20,150 bases of DNA from the IMG/VR virus record IMGVR_UViG_3300037847_002657, positions 1 through 20,150 of that record; one strand, 5' to 3'. Below the pieces are notes generated by a model that was given only the letters and a program-made list of their open reading frames with translations, made no database searches and was not told the DNA's origin. The DNA is from a virus. The position numbers and the translations under genes were made by a program. Positions 1 to 7,700 of the stretch are shown here, one piece after another (position 1 is the stretch's first letter; every line of letters begins with the position of its first letter).

Positions 1-408
1 CCAGCCGCTGCTAGCAATGTCCTGAGATTCTATTTTGTAACGGACTTGCAAGTAGCTGGTACCTGCAGGTGTTGATGAACTTGAGCTAGATGTACGGAAA
101 AACTTTCTGAAACCTTTGTCGTAAGGAGCCTCGCTTGGTCCTAATGATTGCTGGGAATCAGTAAACGTTCCGGTGCCTAGATTTACGTCTCTGCCGAATC
201 GATCGACACAGTTGTATCCATTGCTGGTACCAGATGCGCCGCGTTGGGCTACCTGACAGGCTCCGTTCACCACAAGATTTCTGCTGCTTAACGCACCGGC
301 AGTCGGCATCTGTAAGCCGTCAACGGTAACGTGACCAGAGTTATCTAGCTGGATGCCACCGTTAGCGGTTGAGATGTGCTCTAGTTTATTCGCTTTGATT
401 GTGCTCAT
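1..408 (-). CDS. Fibre-like virion protein, N-terminal part (cut by window edge)
   Basis: This reading frame is open from an ATG at 408 to the left edge, giving 136 residues without a stop; the C-terminus is outside the window. Its ATG overlaps the stop of the preceding fibre gene as ATGA, which suggests translational coupling. The protein starts MSTIKANKLEHISTANGG, and at residues 47-70 has the stretch NLVVNGACQVAQRG followed by GYNCVDRF. As I recall, this signature (NG-x-x-QVAQRG ... VDRF) is common in fibre or appendage proteins of marine phages, often ahead of a carbohydrate-binding-like beta domain. A Ser-rich linker lies near residues 109-115. The role as a receptor-binding or tail appendage protein is inferred from this signature and from its position after three fibre genes. 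I see no catalytic motif in the visible part. Confidence 0.7.
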   Translation of the reverse strand, partial: MSTIKANKLEHISTANGGIQLDNSGHVTVDGLQMPTAGALSSRNLVVNGACQVAQRGASGTSNGYNCVDRFGRDVNLGTGTFTDSQQSLGPSEAPYDKGFRKFFRTSSSSSSTPAGTSYLQVRYKIESQDIASSGW

Positions 409-421
409 TCTGCTGCCTCCA
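402..421. repeat. 20-bp direct repeat, left copy, at fibre gene junction
   Basis: These 20 bases are identical to 1673-1692. The repeat covers the ATGA overlap between two fibre genes and the codons for the final LEAAE residues upstream of it. The bases beyond it (coding ARVTA) are similar but not identical. Confidence 0.9.
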
Positions 422-1679
422 ATGCTGTTACACGCGCCAGCAAGTCGGCGTTCTGTGTTTCTAGGGTTTCAATCTTGGCACTAGCCTCTTGCAATGCTTT
501 TACAAGAACAGGAATAAATGCTCCTGGTGCAACTGTTTTGTATTGAGGATCGTCACCAGTAAAATCAGATGGCAGCGGAGCAATTCCAACTGCTTCAGGA
601 AACGCTTGTTCAACTTCTTGAGCGATAAACCCAAGTTGATTTGTGCCTTCGTTATATGTTTGATCTTGCCTCCAGTCAAAACGAACAGGTCGCAACTGGT
701 TAATTACTGCAAGTCCGTCTTCTGAGTCTCTGATGTTTTCTTTTAACCTTTCATCAGAAGCAGACTGTACTGTTGTATTTGTAGCATAAATATTGCCATC
801 GCCATTAACCTTGAATCGCATTGTAGTTCCCGCACCACCAAGCGCTCCATGATTAGTTTCGACCAAGATCAAATTATCGCCTGAGCTATTTCTGCCTGTA
901 GTGACAAGCAAATGATTTGATGAGCCGGTATTAGTTGAGTTTGCGTTTAATGCCCAACCACTACCGGTTACGGCTCTAAATTGGTGACCAATACTGGCAT
1001 CCCAGGTAGCAGTTGATCCAGCTATCAACCGCCCAGAGCTATCGATTCTCATCCGCTCTTGGACGGTTTCATTGGGAGAGCCGTTATTTGGTTTTGTGTG
1101 AAATGTAAGACTTCCACCCCAATTAGAAACAGTTTCTGCGCTTATCCCACCAAGAGACGCATTTTCTGAGGTGTTAGCAGAGTTATGTACTCTGAACCTG
1201 AGCATATCTACATCATTGCCACCGGCCGCTGAAGTTAGTTTTGTCAATGAAACATCACCATCTTTCACTTGCACCAAGTAGCCGTCTTGGTTAGTTGTTG
1301 TGTTCACCAACAACCGTCCATCGGGATCGATGCGGGCGGCTTCAGTAGCACCACCGCTTTGAAAAATAATGCTATTGTCTTCTGGACTTGAATTTAGGTA
1401 GAGATTGTTGTCTGTGTCTATATGAACAACTCGGCGTGCCGTACCACCGGTATTTTCAATAAGCAAACCTGTGTTATTGGCGAGTTCAATGCCAGAGCTG
1501 GTTTCGACCATGCTGGAGTATTCCAGCTCGCCAGCAGTACCAGCGTTTTTAACAAATTGATTAGCAGATCCCGCCGAGGTAGGCAGGGTCAGCGTAATAT
1601 CGCTACCAGTCGGGCTGGTATCGGCGGGAGCCTGTAGATTGACGCTCCCGTCTGTACTTCCTTTTAGTTTAATGCTCAT
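405..1679 (-). CDS. Tail fibre protein with C-terminal S74 intramolecular chaperone (424 aa)
   Basis: This is a putative receptor-binding fibre. The N-terminal half has beta-rich repeats of the form RID-x-x-GRLL (residues about 116-124 and 210-218), typical of trimeric fibre shafts. The C-terminal 117 residues are a peptidase S74 / endosialidase intramolecular chaperone domain. Its SDERLKENI motif starts at Ser308, the expected autocleavage point before Asp, and the following Lys is the expected dyad partner. The later GFIAQEVEQAFPEAV segment is also typical of S74. A heptad helix ends in LLARVTALEAAE. In this family the chaperone drives trimerisation and is then cut off; that it cuts here is inference. 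The ATG at 1679 overlaps the stop of the upstream gene (ATGA), and its own stop overlaps the next ATG the same way. The last residues match those of the upstream fibre gene, and a 20-bp repeat marks both ends. Confidence 0.88.
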   Translation of the reverse strand: MSIKLKGSTDGSVNLQAPADTSPTGSDITLTLPTSAGSANQFVKNAGTAGELEYSSMVETSSGIELANNTGLLIENTGGTARRVVHIDTDNNLYLNSSPEDNSIIFQSGGATEAARIDPDGRLLVNTTTNQDGYLVQVKDGDVSLTKLTSAAGGNDVDMLRFRVHNSANTSENASLGGISAETVSNWGGSLTFHTKPNNGSPNETVQERMRIDSSGRLIAGSTATWDASIGHQFRAVTGSGWALNANSTNTGSSNHLLVTTGRNSSGDNLILVETNHGALGGAGTTMRFKVNGDGNIYATNTTVQSASDERLKENIRDSEDGLAVINQLRPVRFDWRQDQTYNEGTNQLGFIAQEVEQAFPEAVGIAPLPSDFTGDDPQYKTVAPGAFIPVLVKALQEASAKIETLETQNADLLARVTALEAAE

Positions 1680-1692
1680 TCTGCTGCCTCCA
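1673..1692. repeat. 20-bp direct repeat, right copy, at fibre gene junction
   Basis: This is an exact copy of 402-421. Together the two copies bracket the 424-residue S74 fibre gene. A crossover between them would remove that gene and leave a correct ATGA junction to the next one. Confidence 0.9.
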
Positions 1693-3031
1693 GTGCGGTA
1701 ACTCGGGCTAGCAGATCATTGATCTGAGCCTGTTGTGCTGTGTTCTGCGTTTCAAGTGATTCAATCCGAGTCTGTGCTTCTTGCAATGCTTTGATTGCCA
1801 TCCACATCATCTGCTGTTCTTTAACACCCTTGCGTATTACTTCAGCAACAGCAGGCGTGACAACGTTGCCATCTTCATCAAGAACTGCATCTTGAGCTGA
1901 TTGCTTGACCCAGTCAGTCAGAACTTCTGGGCAGTGCTCTTCAACTTGCTGTGCAATAACGCCATAACGGAGATCGTCGTTATCATCGTCTTCGTTGTAA
2001 TGAAATTTTTTAATATCCCAGCTTTTTACCTTGTCCCATTTAGTTTCAAGGTTGACAATGTTTTTCTTTTCGCGTTGATCGGAAAGGTTAGAGCTATTGT
2101 TATGATAGTAGTGTAGACCACCATTGCTGGAAACTCTAAATCTTGTCCCGTTAGAATCGTTTCCTTGTAGATATGAGTTACCAGAGTTATTAGGGGAATT
2201 CCTGTAGTTAATAAGAATACCTTCGTGTTCGCTAGCGGCTCCAGAATTATGGGTCACGATCATGGTCCAGCCATTGTCATCGCTGGTGAACTCATGCCTT
2301 GCGCTGTCCAAATCGGCTACGCCATTCGTGCTATGTGTAATTCTTGTCCCAGCTTTGACATATCCTCTTTTGTTAATTCGGAACCGCTCGGTCGGGCTGC
2401 TTGAAGAATTAGGCGTTGTTAAAATTGATAATCTGCCTGGATGATCATTATTGCCAGCGCCGCCGTCACAAGCACCTTTAATCTCTGCAAAGTCATTACC
2501 AGCGTCATCTGTGAAAGTGATAATACCTAAGCTCGCGCCAGTACTCATCTCTGAGGCGGATTGACCACGCGCCAATCCCAATACGGCTGGACCACTGGCG
2601 TTAGTGGTATTGCCCTGAATAAAAACAGGAGCTTCAGAGCCTTCACCAGTAGTTGGCGATCCAGTTTTGTTCACCAACAATCGCCCTGTTGAGTCAAAGC
2701 GTGCATGTTCCGTGTCATTAGTGCCAAACAACAATGCATGATTGCTAGCAGTTTTTATAATCCCACCGTCACTATGCGTCCGAACAACAAAGGTATGCGA
2801 ATTATTATCAGTAAGCTTTAGTCCATGACCAGTTGAGCCATCTAGGTGAAGAGTATCGTCAGGCGCTGAGGTGCCAATGCCAAAACGCCCCGCACTATCA
2901 ACCGTTGCCCTGGTGCTGCCACCAGTAACCAGCTTTACCTCATTACTCCCACACTGCAAACCCGTATCTGTGTCAGCGCCGGTAAACGCTGGGTTTGCTT
3001 CTGTATTAGTACCGTCAATTTTTACAGTCAT
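1676..3031 (-). CDS. Tail fibre protein with C-terminal S74 intramolecular chaperone (451 aa)
   Basis: This is a second fibre with an S74 domain. The frame can also be opened at a TTG at 3037 that overlaps the stop of the previous gene. I prefer the ATG at 3031 (MTVKIDGTNTEANPAFTG), two bases after that stop; neither has a clear Shine-Dalgarno. The N-terminal part has repeats such as ATVDSAGRFGIGTSAPD and ARFDSTGRLLVN, which suggest a beta-structured trimeric shaft. The S74 domain starts near Ser317 with SDQREKKNI, the autocleavage motif, continues with YGVIAQQVEEHCPEVL, and contains a longer insertion (VLDEDGNVVTPAVAEV) than the neighbouring gene. The C-terminal coiled coil ends in NDLLARVTALEAAE, almost identical to the next gene. 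The two proteins differ over most of their N-terminal halves, which suggests exchange of receptor-binding modules around a kept chaperone. Confidence 0.88.
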   Translation of the reverse strand: MTVKIDGTNTEANPAFTGADTDTGLQCGSNEVKLVTGGSTRATVDSAGRFGIGTSAPDDTLHLDGSTGHGLKLTDNNSHTFVVRTHSDGGIIKTASNHALLFGTNDTEHARFDSTGRLLVNKTGSPTTGEGSEAPVFIQGNTTNASGPAVLGLARGQSASEMSTGASLGIITFTDDAGNDFAEIKGACDGGAGNNDHPGRLSILTTPNSSSSPTERFRINKRGYVKAGTRITHSTNGVADLDSARHEFTSDDNGWTMIVTHNSGAASEHEGILINYRNSPNNSGNSYLQGNDSNGTRFRVSSNGGLHYYHNNSSNLSDQREKKNIVNLETKWDKVKSWDIKKFHYNEDDDNDDLRYGVIAQQVEEHCPEVLTDWVKQSAQDAVLDEDGNVVTPAVAEVIRKGVKEQQMMWMAIKALQEAQTRIESLETQNTAQQAQINDLLARVTALEAAE

Positions 3032-3033
3032 AA

Positions 3034-4737
3034 TCAAACAATAGTCCAGGTAGATCCAGAGGGTACGGTGACAACGGCTCCAGAATTAACCGTCAGCGGG
3101 CCGGCACTAATGACGTTTTTACCAGTACCAATGGTGTAAGAAGTAGTAATTGTGTTGTCATGTTCGACAGCCCATTGGTCGTTTCCACCACCAGAAGCAC
3201 CGCCTGCAAACCCCCAGCTGAGGTTGCCGTTGAGATCAGAGATGATTGCCTTGCCAGCAACGTCTGGCATCCCTGTGGGGAGAGTGAGGGTGTAATTAAC
3301 ATCAGTACCCCCAGATTGATCCAACACAGTTGGACCCGCAATAGCGATATAGTTTTGAGTACCAGACCCTCCTAAAGCAGGAGGAGCTTCAAAAAAACGA
3401 AGTTCTTCTGCAGGGTTGAAAGTAACGTCACCAGTGAGTGTTCCACCACTAATTGGAAGAGCGCTCAGGCTTGAGGCAGTCAGCGTGACTGCACCCGTTT
3501 GACCATTAACAGAGTCGACTTTCGTTTCAAGCTCGGTCTCAAGCTCCTGGAGAGCAGCTTTAACACTGATGCTATCGCTGATAGTTGAACCGGTGAACGC
3601 ACCAAGGTGTGTACTGTTCAGTGGAAGACCTGATAGCGTTGCTGCATCGACTGTATTTTGGCGAGTGATGTCAACATAAGGTGGGTATCCATAGCGATCA
3701 TCAGGATCGTTTGCATTGTAATTAACAAAGTTCCATTTCTGAGCACTACTGCTGTAGAGAATGTCTACAAAGATACCTGAATCACCAACAAATCCAGTAG
3801 GGACACCCTGGACAGTGCTTGTTGTTTGGATGCTTGTAGAGTCAACTACACGGACAGCATCGTTGTTGGAAGGGTTTGACGGGATTGCTGCAACATTGGC
3901 AATTTCTACAAACAAATAGGCAGCCTGGACCGCAGCTGATGCAGCGTTTGCCGTAGTAACAGCGTTCGAAGCATTTGTCGATGCTGTGTTTGCTGTACTT
4001 AGTGCAGTACTTGCATCAGTTGCAGCAGTATTAGAAGTACTTAAAGCTGTAGAAGCGTTAGCAGAGGCACTATTTGCTGTAGTGACAGCATTCGAAGCAT
4101 TTGTAGACGCTGTATTTGCTGTGGTAGATGCAGCGTTAGCGGTAGAAACAGCACTACTGGCGTCAGTAGATGCCTGAGTAGCTGTTGCAGAGGCTGTATT
4201 TGCAGTAGAGACAGCAGTAGCTGCGTCTGTAGCCGCCTGGGAGGCATCTGCGGCTGCAGAAGCGGCGTCTGCAGCAGCTTGAGTGGCGGAAGTTTGTGCA
4301 GAGGTGACAGCAGCCTGCGCTGTATTAGCAGCAGAAGTAGCACTAGCTGCTGCAGTTTGGGCTGCAGTGGTTGCGATCTGTGCTGCATCAGCTGCAGTCT
4401 CAGCTCGCTCAGAGATCGCGTCAGCTTCCTGGGTAACAAAGAGAATCTGTTCGAAGTTATCGTTTAGATCCTGTGCGCGAATAGCAGAACCTGGGAAGAA
4501 GGTAGCTTTTGGAGAATCAACGGTCGTATTGCGGTAGATACGAATTGCAGCACCAGACGCAGGTGCTGTAGTGAACTCAATAGTAGTACTGTTGGCCAGG
4601 GCGTATGCAGTTGTAGCGACAGTGACAGCGTCAATAGAGACTTCAATGTCAGTCGCTTCGATATATTCAAATGTAAATGAAAAGAGGACGGTCGAACCGT
4701 CCCCTGTATAAGTATTCTCAATAATTGGGGCCGTCAT
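3034..4737 (-). CDS. T7 gp17-like tail fibre protein (567 aa)
   Basis: This is the main tail fibre, joined to the tail by its N-terminus. Residues 1-105 fit the T7 tail fibre N-terminal family: the opening ENTYTGDGSTVLFSFTFEY, the IRIYRNT strand, and a conserved AQDLNDNFEQ segment near residue 90. Residues 105-272 are a low-complexity Ala/Ser/Thr/Asn shaft with a clear seven-residue period, probably a trimeric coiled coil. A globular region follows (about 275-350, with FVGDSGIFVDILY), then VNGQTGAVTLT and an ISGGTLTGDVTF segment as in many fibre distal domains. The C-terminus GPLTVNSGAVVTVPSGSTWTIV is a motif I associate with the ends of cyanophage fibres. It has no S74 domain, unlike the next two genes. 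It begins 2 bases after the gp16-like stop. The N-terminal attachment domain makes the assignment firm; the receptor is unknown. Confidence 0.9.
   Translation of the reverse strand: MTAPIIENTYTGDGSTVLFSFTFEYIEATDIEVSIDAVTVATTAYALANSTTIEFTTAPASGAAIRIYRNTTVDSPKATFFPGSAIRAQDLNDNFEQILFVTQEADAISERAETAADAAQIATTAAQTAAASATSAANTAQAAVTSAQTSATQAAADAASAAADASQAATDAATAVSTANTASATATQASTDASSAVSTANAASTTANTASTNASNAVTTANSASANASTALSTSNTAATDASTALSTANTASTNASNAVTTANAASAAVQAAYLFVEIANVAAIPSNPSNNDAVRVVDSTSIQTTSTVQGVPTGFVGDSGIFVDILYSSSAQKWNFVNYNANDPDDRYGYPPYVDITRQNTVDAATLSGLPLNSTHLGAFTGSTISDSISVKAALQELETELETKVDSVNGQTGAVTLTASSLSALPISGGTLTGDVTFNPAEELRFFEAPPALGGSGTQNYIAIAGPTVLDQSGGTDVNYTLTLPTGMPDVAGKAIISDLNGNLSWGFAGGASGGGNDQWAVEHDNTITTSYTIGTGKNVISAGPLTVNSGAVVTVPSGSTWTIV
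3922..4425 (-). repeat. Degenerate heptad-coding repeat in the fibre shaft
   Basis: Within the gp17-like gene this stretch codes for residues 105-272, almost only Ala, Ser, Thr, Asn, Asp and Gln. From residue 175 the heptads can be written one under another (AVSTANT, ASATATQ, ASTDASS, AVSTANA, ASTTANT, ASTNASN, and so on), with near-copies two or three heptads apart. At DNA level 3953-3997 and 4079-4123 are near-identical 45-base copies, exactly 126 bases (six heptads) apart. This suggests growth by slippage or unequal recombination, with the heptad phase kept. Confidence 0.8.
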
Positions 4738-4739
4738 AC

Positions 4740-7700
4740 TCAGTTTCCGAAGTTAATTAACTCGTCATATCGACCTTTCCCTTGCAACTGTTTTCTGTAG
4801 CGGGCGGCTTGTAGGCGTCCACCAAAGTCATCAGTCTCTTCACGGGGTAAGGAGGCGTATTGGCTTGCGGCACGTAGGCGTGATTGTGAGATCATCCTGG
4901 TGATTGATTTATACCAGAGCTGCTCAGAGCGCGGTGCGGTGATTCCCTTATCGACAGTCTTCTTCCACTCTTCTAGTTGACGTTGGAAATCACGGCTTCG
5001 CATGAGTTTCTCAAGGCGGCCATGCAGATTGCCCTTGGCCACCAGGCGGTTGATACCAGCGCGGTCCTCAGCACTCAACTCAAGGCCTTTATAGGTGTCA
5101 CCAAAGTCAGTGCGGGTGTCGATTTGAAGCTCACCAAGCTTGTCAATCACATAGTCACTGTTGTCCTGGGAGATGTTGAACGGTAGAAACTGGTTAGCGA
5201 AGTGGAAAAGGATGCCAGGATCCTTCGTATCGATCTTGCGCTGACCAGTAAAAATATCAACAGCGGACTCAGCGCCACTCAGGTAGTTACCACCGGGCCA
5301 GCTGCGGGTTAGTGAGGCCTGGAGTTCGTTGTTAAACTCATAGACATCAGGAGCCAGAGCCTTAGCCATCTGACGACGAAGGCCAGAGAACGGGATAAAA
5401 GTGTTGAGAGCGTTAAGACCTTCGCGGGCAAAGTTGACGTTACCCACGGTTTGAGGGTTTAGATAGCCAATAGCGGTCTGCAAGCCTTTCATGTAAGAAC
5501 GCTCGAAAACTGCTTTAGCAAAGGTGTATTGCAGCTGAGAAACCAACCTGTCATACTCACCCGCTTTTAGATATGGAGCAGCGTGCTGAAGATCAGCAGC
5601 AGCCGCAAACATCACGTTGAGGGGTTCGATAGAGGCATAGGAAACCCACTTGTCACCGATTTTGATTGACTGAGGTTGGTTACTTTGAAGCCAGATTTTG
5701 CGAAGCTCAGGGTCAGCAGGACCGTTGCCAGTAAGGTTGCCAGCTGCAGCAAAACCGAAACCAGTAGCCAGTACGCCATAGCCGATGGCTACACGTCCTT
5801 TGAGCATTGCCTTGGCCGCCTCATCGGTACCGCTACGGATGTCCTGTGCTTCTTTAAGAAAGCGGTTAATGCCAGGCGTATAGGTGCCGGCATAGACCAT
5901 TAGGTTATGAGGAGTACGGACAAAGGGGACGGCGTATTTTGTCAGCGGGTTGCTATCCAGAAGGTCCGAAACTTGCTTTGCTACCCCTTCTAAGTCTTGT
6001 TGGAAGGTTTGTTCTTTAGCGATACGCAGAAGACCGTCATCCTTAACTTCACCATTGACAATTTTGTCTTGTGCAATCTTTGCGTACTTATCAGGGTCAA
6101 ACTTGAGAGTGCCTGTTTCAGACAAGGTTTCCATCATTGTCTGACGCTTAAGCTCGATACGAGCGTTCAAGATTTTGAAAAAGTCATCACCTGCAGCCAA
6201 TGCACGAGTAGGTGCATTCAAAACTGCATTGGTGTGCAACATATCGAGAAAGTTGGCAGCACGCTTTTCAGAGTCAGTTGTTGCACCTTGCTTTAGCAGC
6301 TCAAGGCCCCGGGCGACTTCGCTTTCATGCACCTCGAACTTTGCGCCACCTGCGGGAGTACCTGTCGACCATGCCTTGCCACCTGCAGACAGTGCCTCGG
6401 AGAATGAGTCAACAACAGCAGATAGAGAAGAAATCGATGCTTTAGCAGCATTGATATCACCACTCATTGCTTGACCGATAGCCATGGCCGTAGGGCGCAG
6501 AACCATCGTTGACAAGTTGCCAATCGCGTTACGGGCGTGAGTGATGGGACCCGAAAGCATCGAGTTGTACATCACTTTGATCATGGCCTTACCACCAAGC
6601 TCACGGAACAGCATCTGAACAGTCATCTGCTTAAGCGGATCACCGTCAGCCATGGCGAGGCCCTGGGCGAGGTCTTGGAAGTCCTTAATGGACTGAGGGT
6701 CACCCTCCTCGAGCTTGCCCCTCATGTTCTCGAAAGTTTTGTCAATCTCACCGAGCTCACGACCAAGCTTGGCTCGATCAATTTTTATGGGGCCAGCCTG
6801 GAATGATTGCAGACCAGAGGCGTAGTGGACAGAGCTCTCCTTATACATACGGGAGAGGCCGTGGAGTCGGTCAATGATTCCGTTTGCCTGGGCAAGTGGT
6901 AGCTCACGGCCAGAGGCAACTAGATCGAGCGAGTTACCAGCTAGGTCATTTAGCTGCATACTCAGATCGGTGATAATCGTCCGAGCTGCAAAAATACCTT
7001 CACGCGACAAAAAGGTTTCATCACCAATGCTGCCCTTCATGTCGTCAAAGGTTTTTAGAGCTTCCTCAGCAGAAAGCTCCTCAGCACCTAGAAAACGTCG
7101 AATGACATTAAAGGACTTGGCTATTGTCTCTTCGTTGCTTTGACCAAGTCGGCGGGAAATCTCATCCACGTCGATGCGTGAGTTGAGTGCGCTTAAAGTT
7201 CTCCTAAGACCATCAGCTTCTTCAACTGACGAGGCTACTGCTGTCATTTTCTTGACAGCTGCATCCGTGAAGAGTGACTTAGTAGATCGTCCGTTGGTTG
7301 CTCCTTCGAAGCCTTCGACAGCTTTCTGGCTTACAGCTACGTCTTCAACAGTGTTGGACGTAATTCGCGCAGCTTTTTCATCTACTTCAAAGCGGGGGGC
7401 ACGATCAGGAGAGCCTCCATAGACAACATCCTGGGTTTCACGAAGGATGCGCGTCTGGGCTGGTGTCATATCAAGGCCAGCATCTACAAGAGTTAGCTGC
7501 CGAGGTCCTGTTGCGGTGAGGTCGAGTTCAGTTTGAACTGGGTCAATAGAGGTATCGACTTCACGGGGGCTTGTAATACGGTCAGCCACCTTCGGGTCAA
7601 AGATGACAATCTCCTCTAGTGAGTTGTCACTGTCATACAGGCCTTTAACTCGTACACCGTCAAAATCCTTAGCAAAAACCTTTGATAGAGCATCGCCTGG

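Noticed and set aside
3031-3037. TTG start at 3037 for the first S74 fibre
   Set aside because: It overlaps the previous stop and gives MIM at the start; the ATG at 3031, two bases after the stop, is simpler. I could not exclude TTG-coupled initiation.
3986-4177. Plus-strand Ala/Val-rich frame resembling a membrane peptide
   Set aside because: It is the complement of the heptad repeat in the fibre gene; low complexity explains the open frame.
4041-4439. Leu/Gln-rich 132-codon minus-strand frame
   Set aside because: It is an out-of-frame shadow of the fibre shaft repeat; its regular composition comes from the GCA/ACA-rich repeat read in another frame.
6175-6474. Several plus-strand frames of 60-99 codons inside the gp16-like gene
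   Set aside because: They are all antisense to a well-supported 1442-codon gene, without domains, start signals or order of their own.
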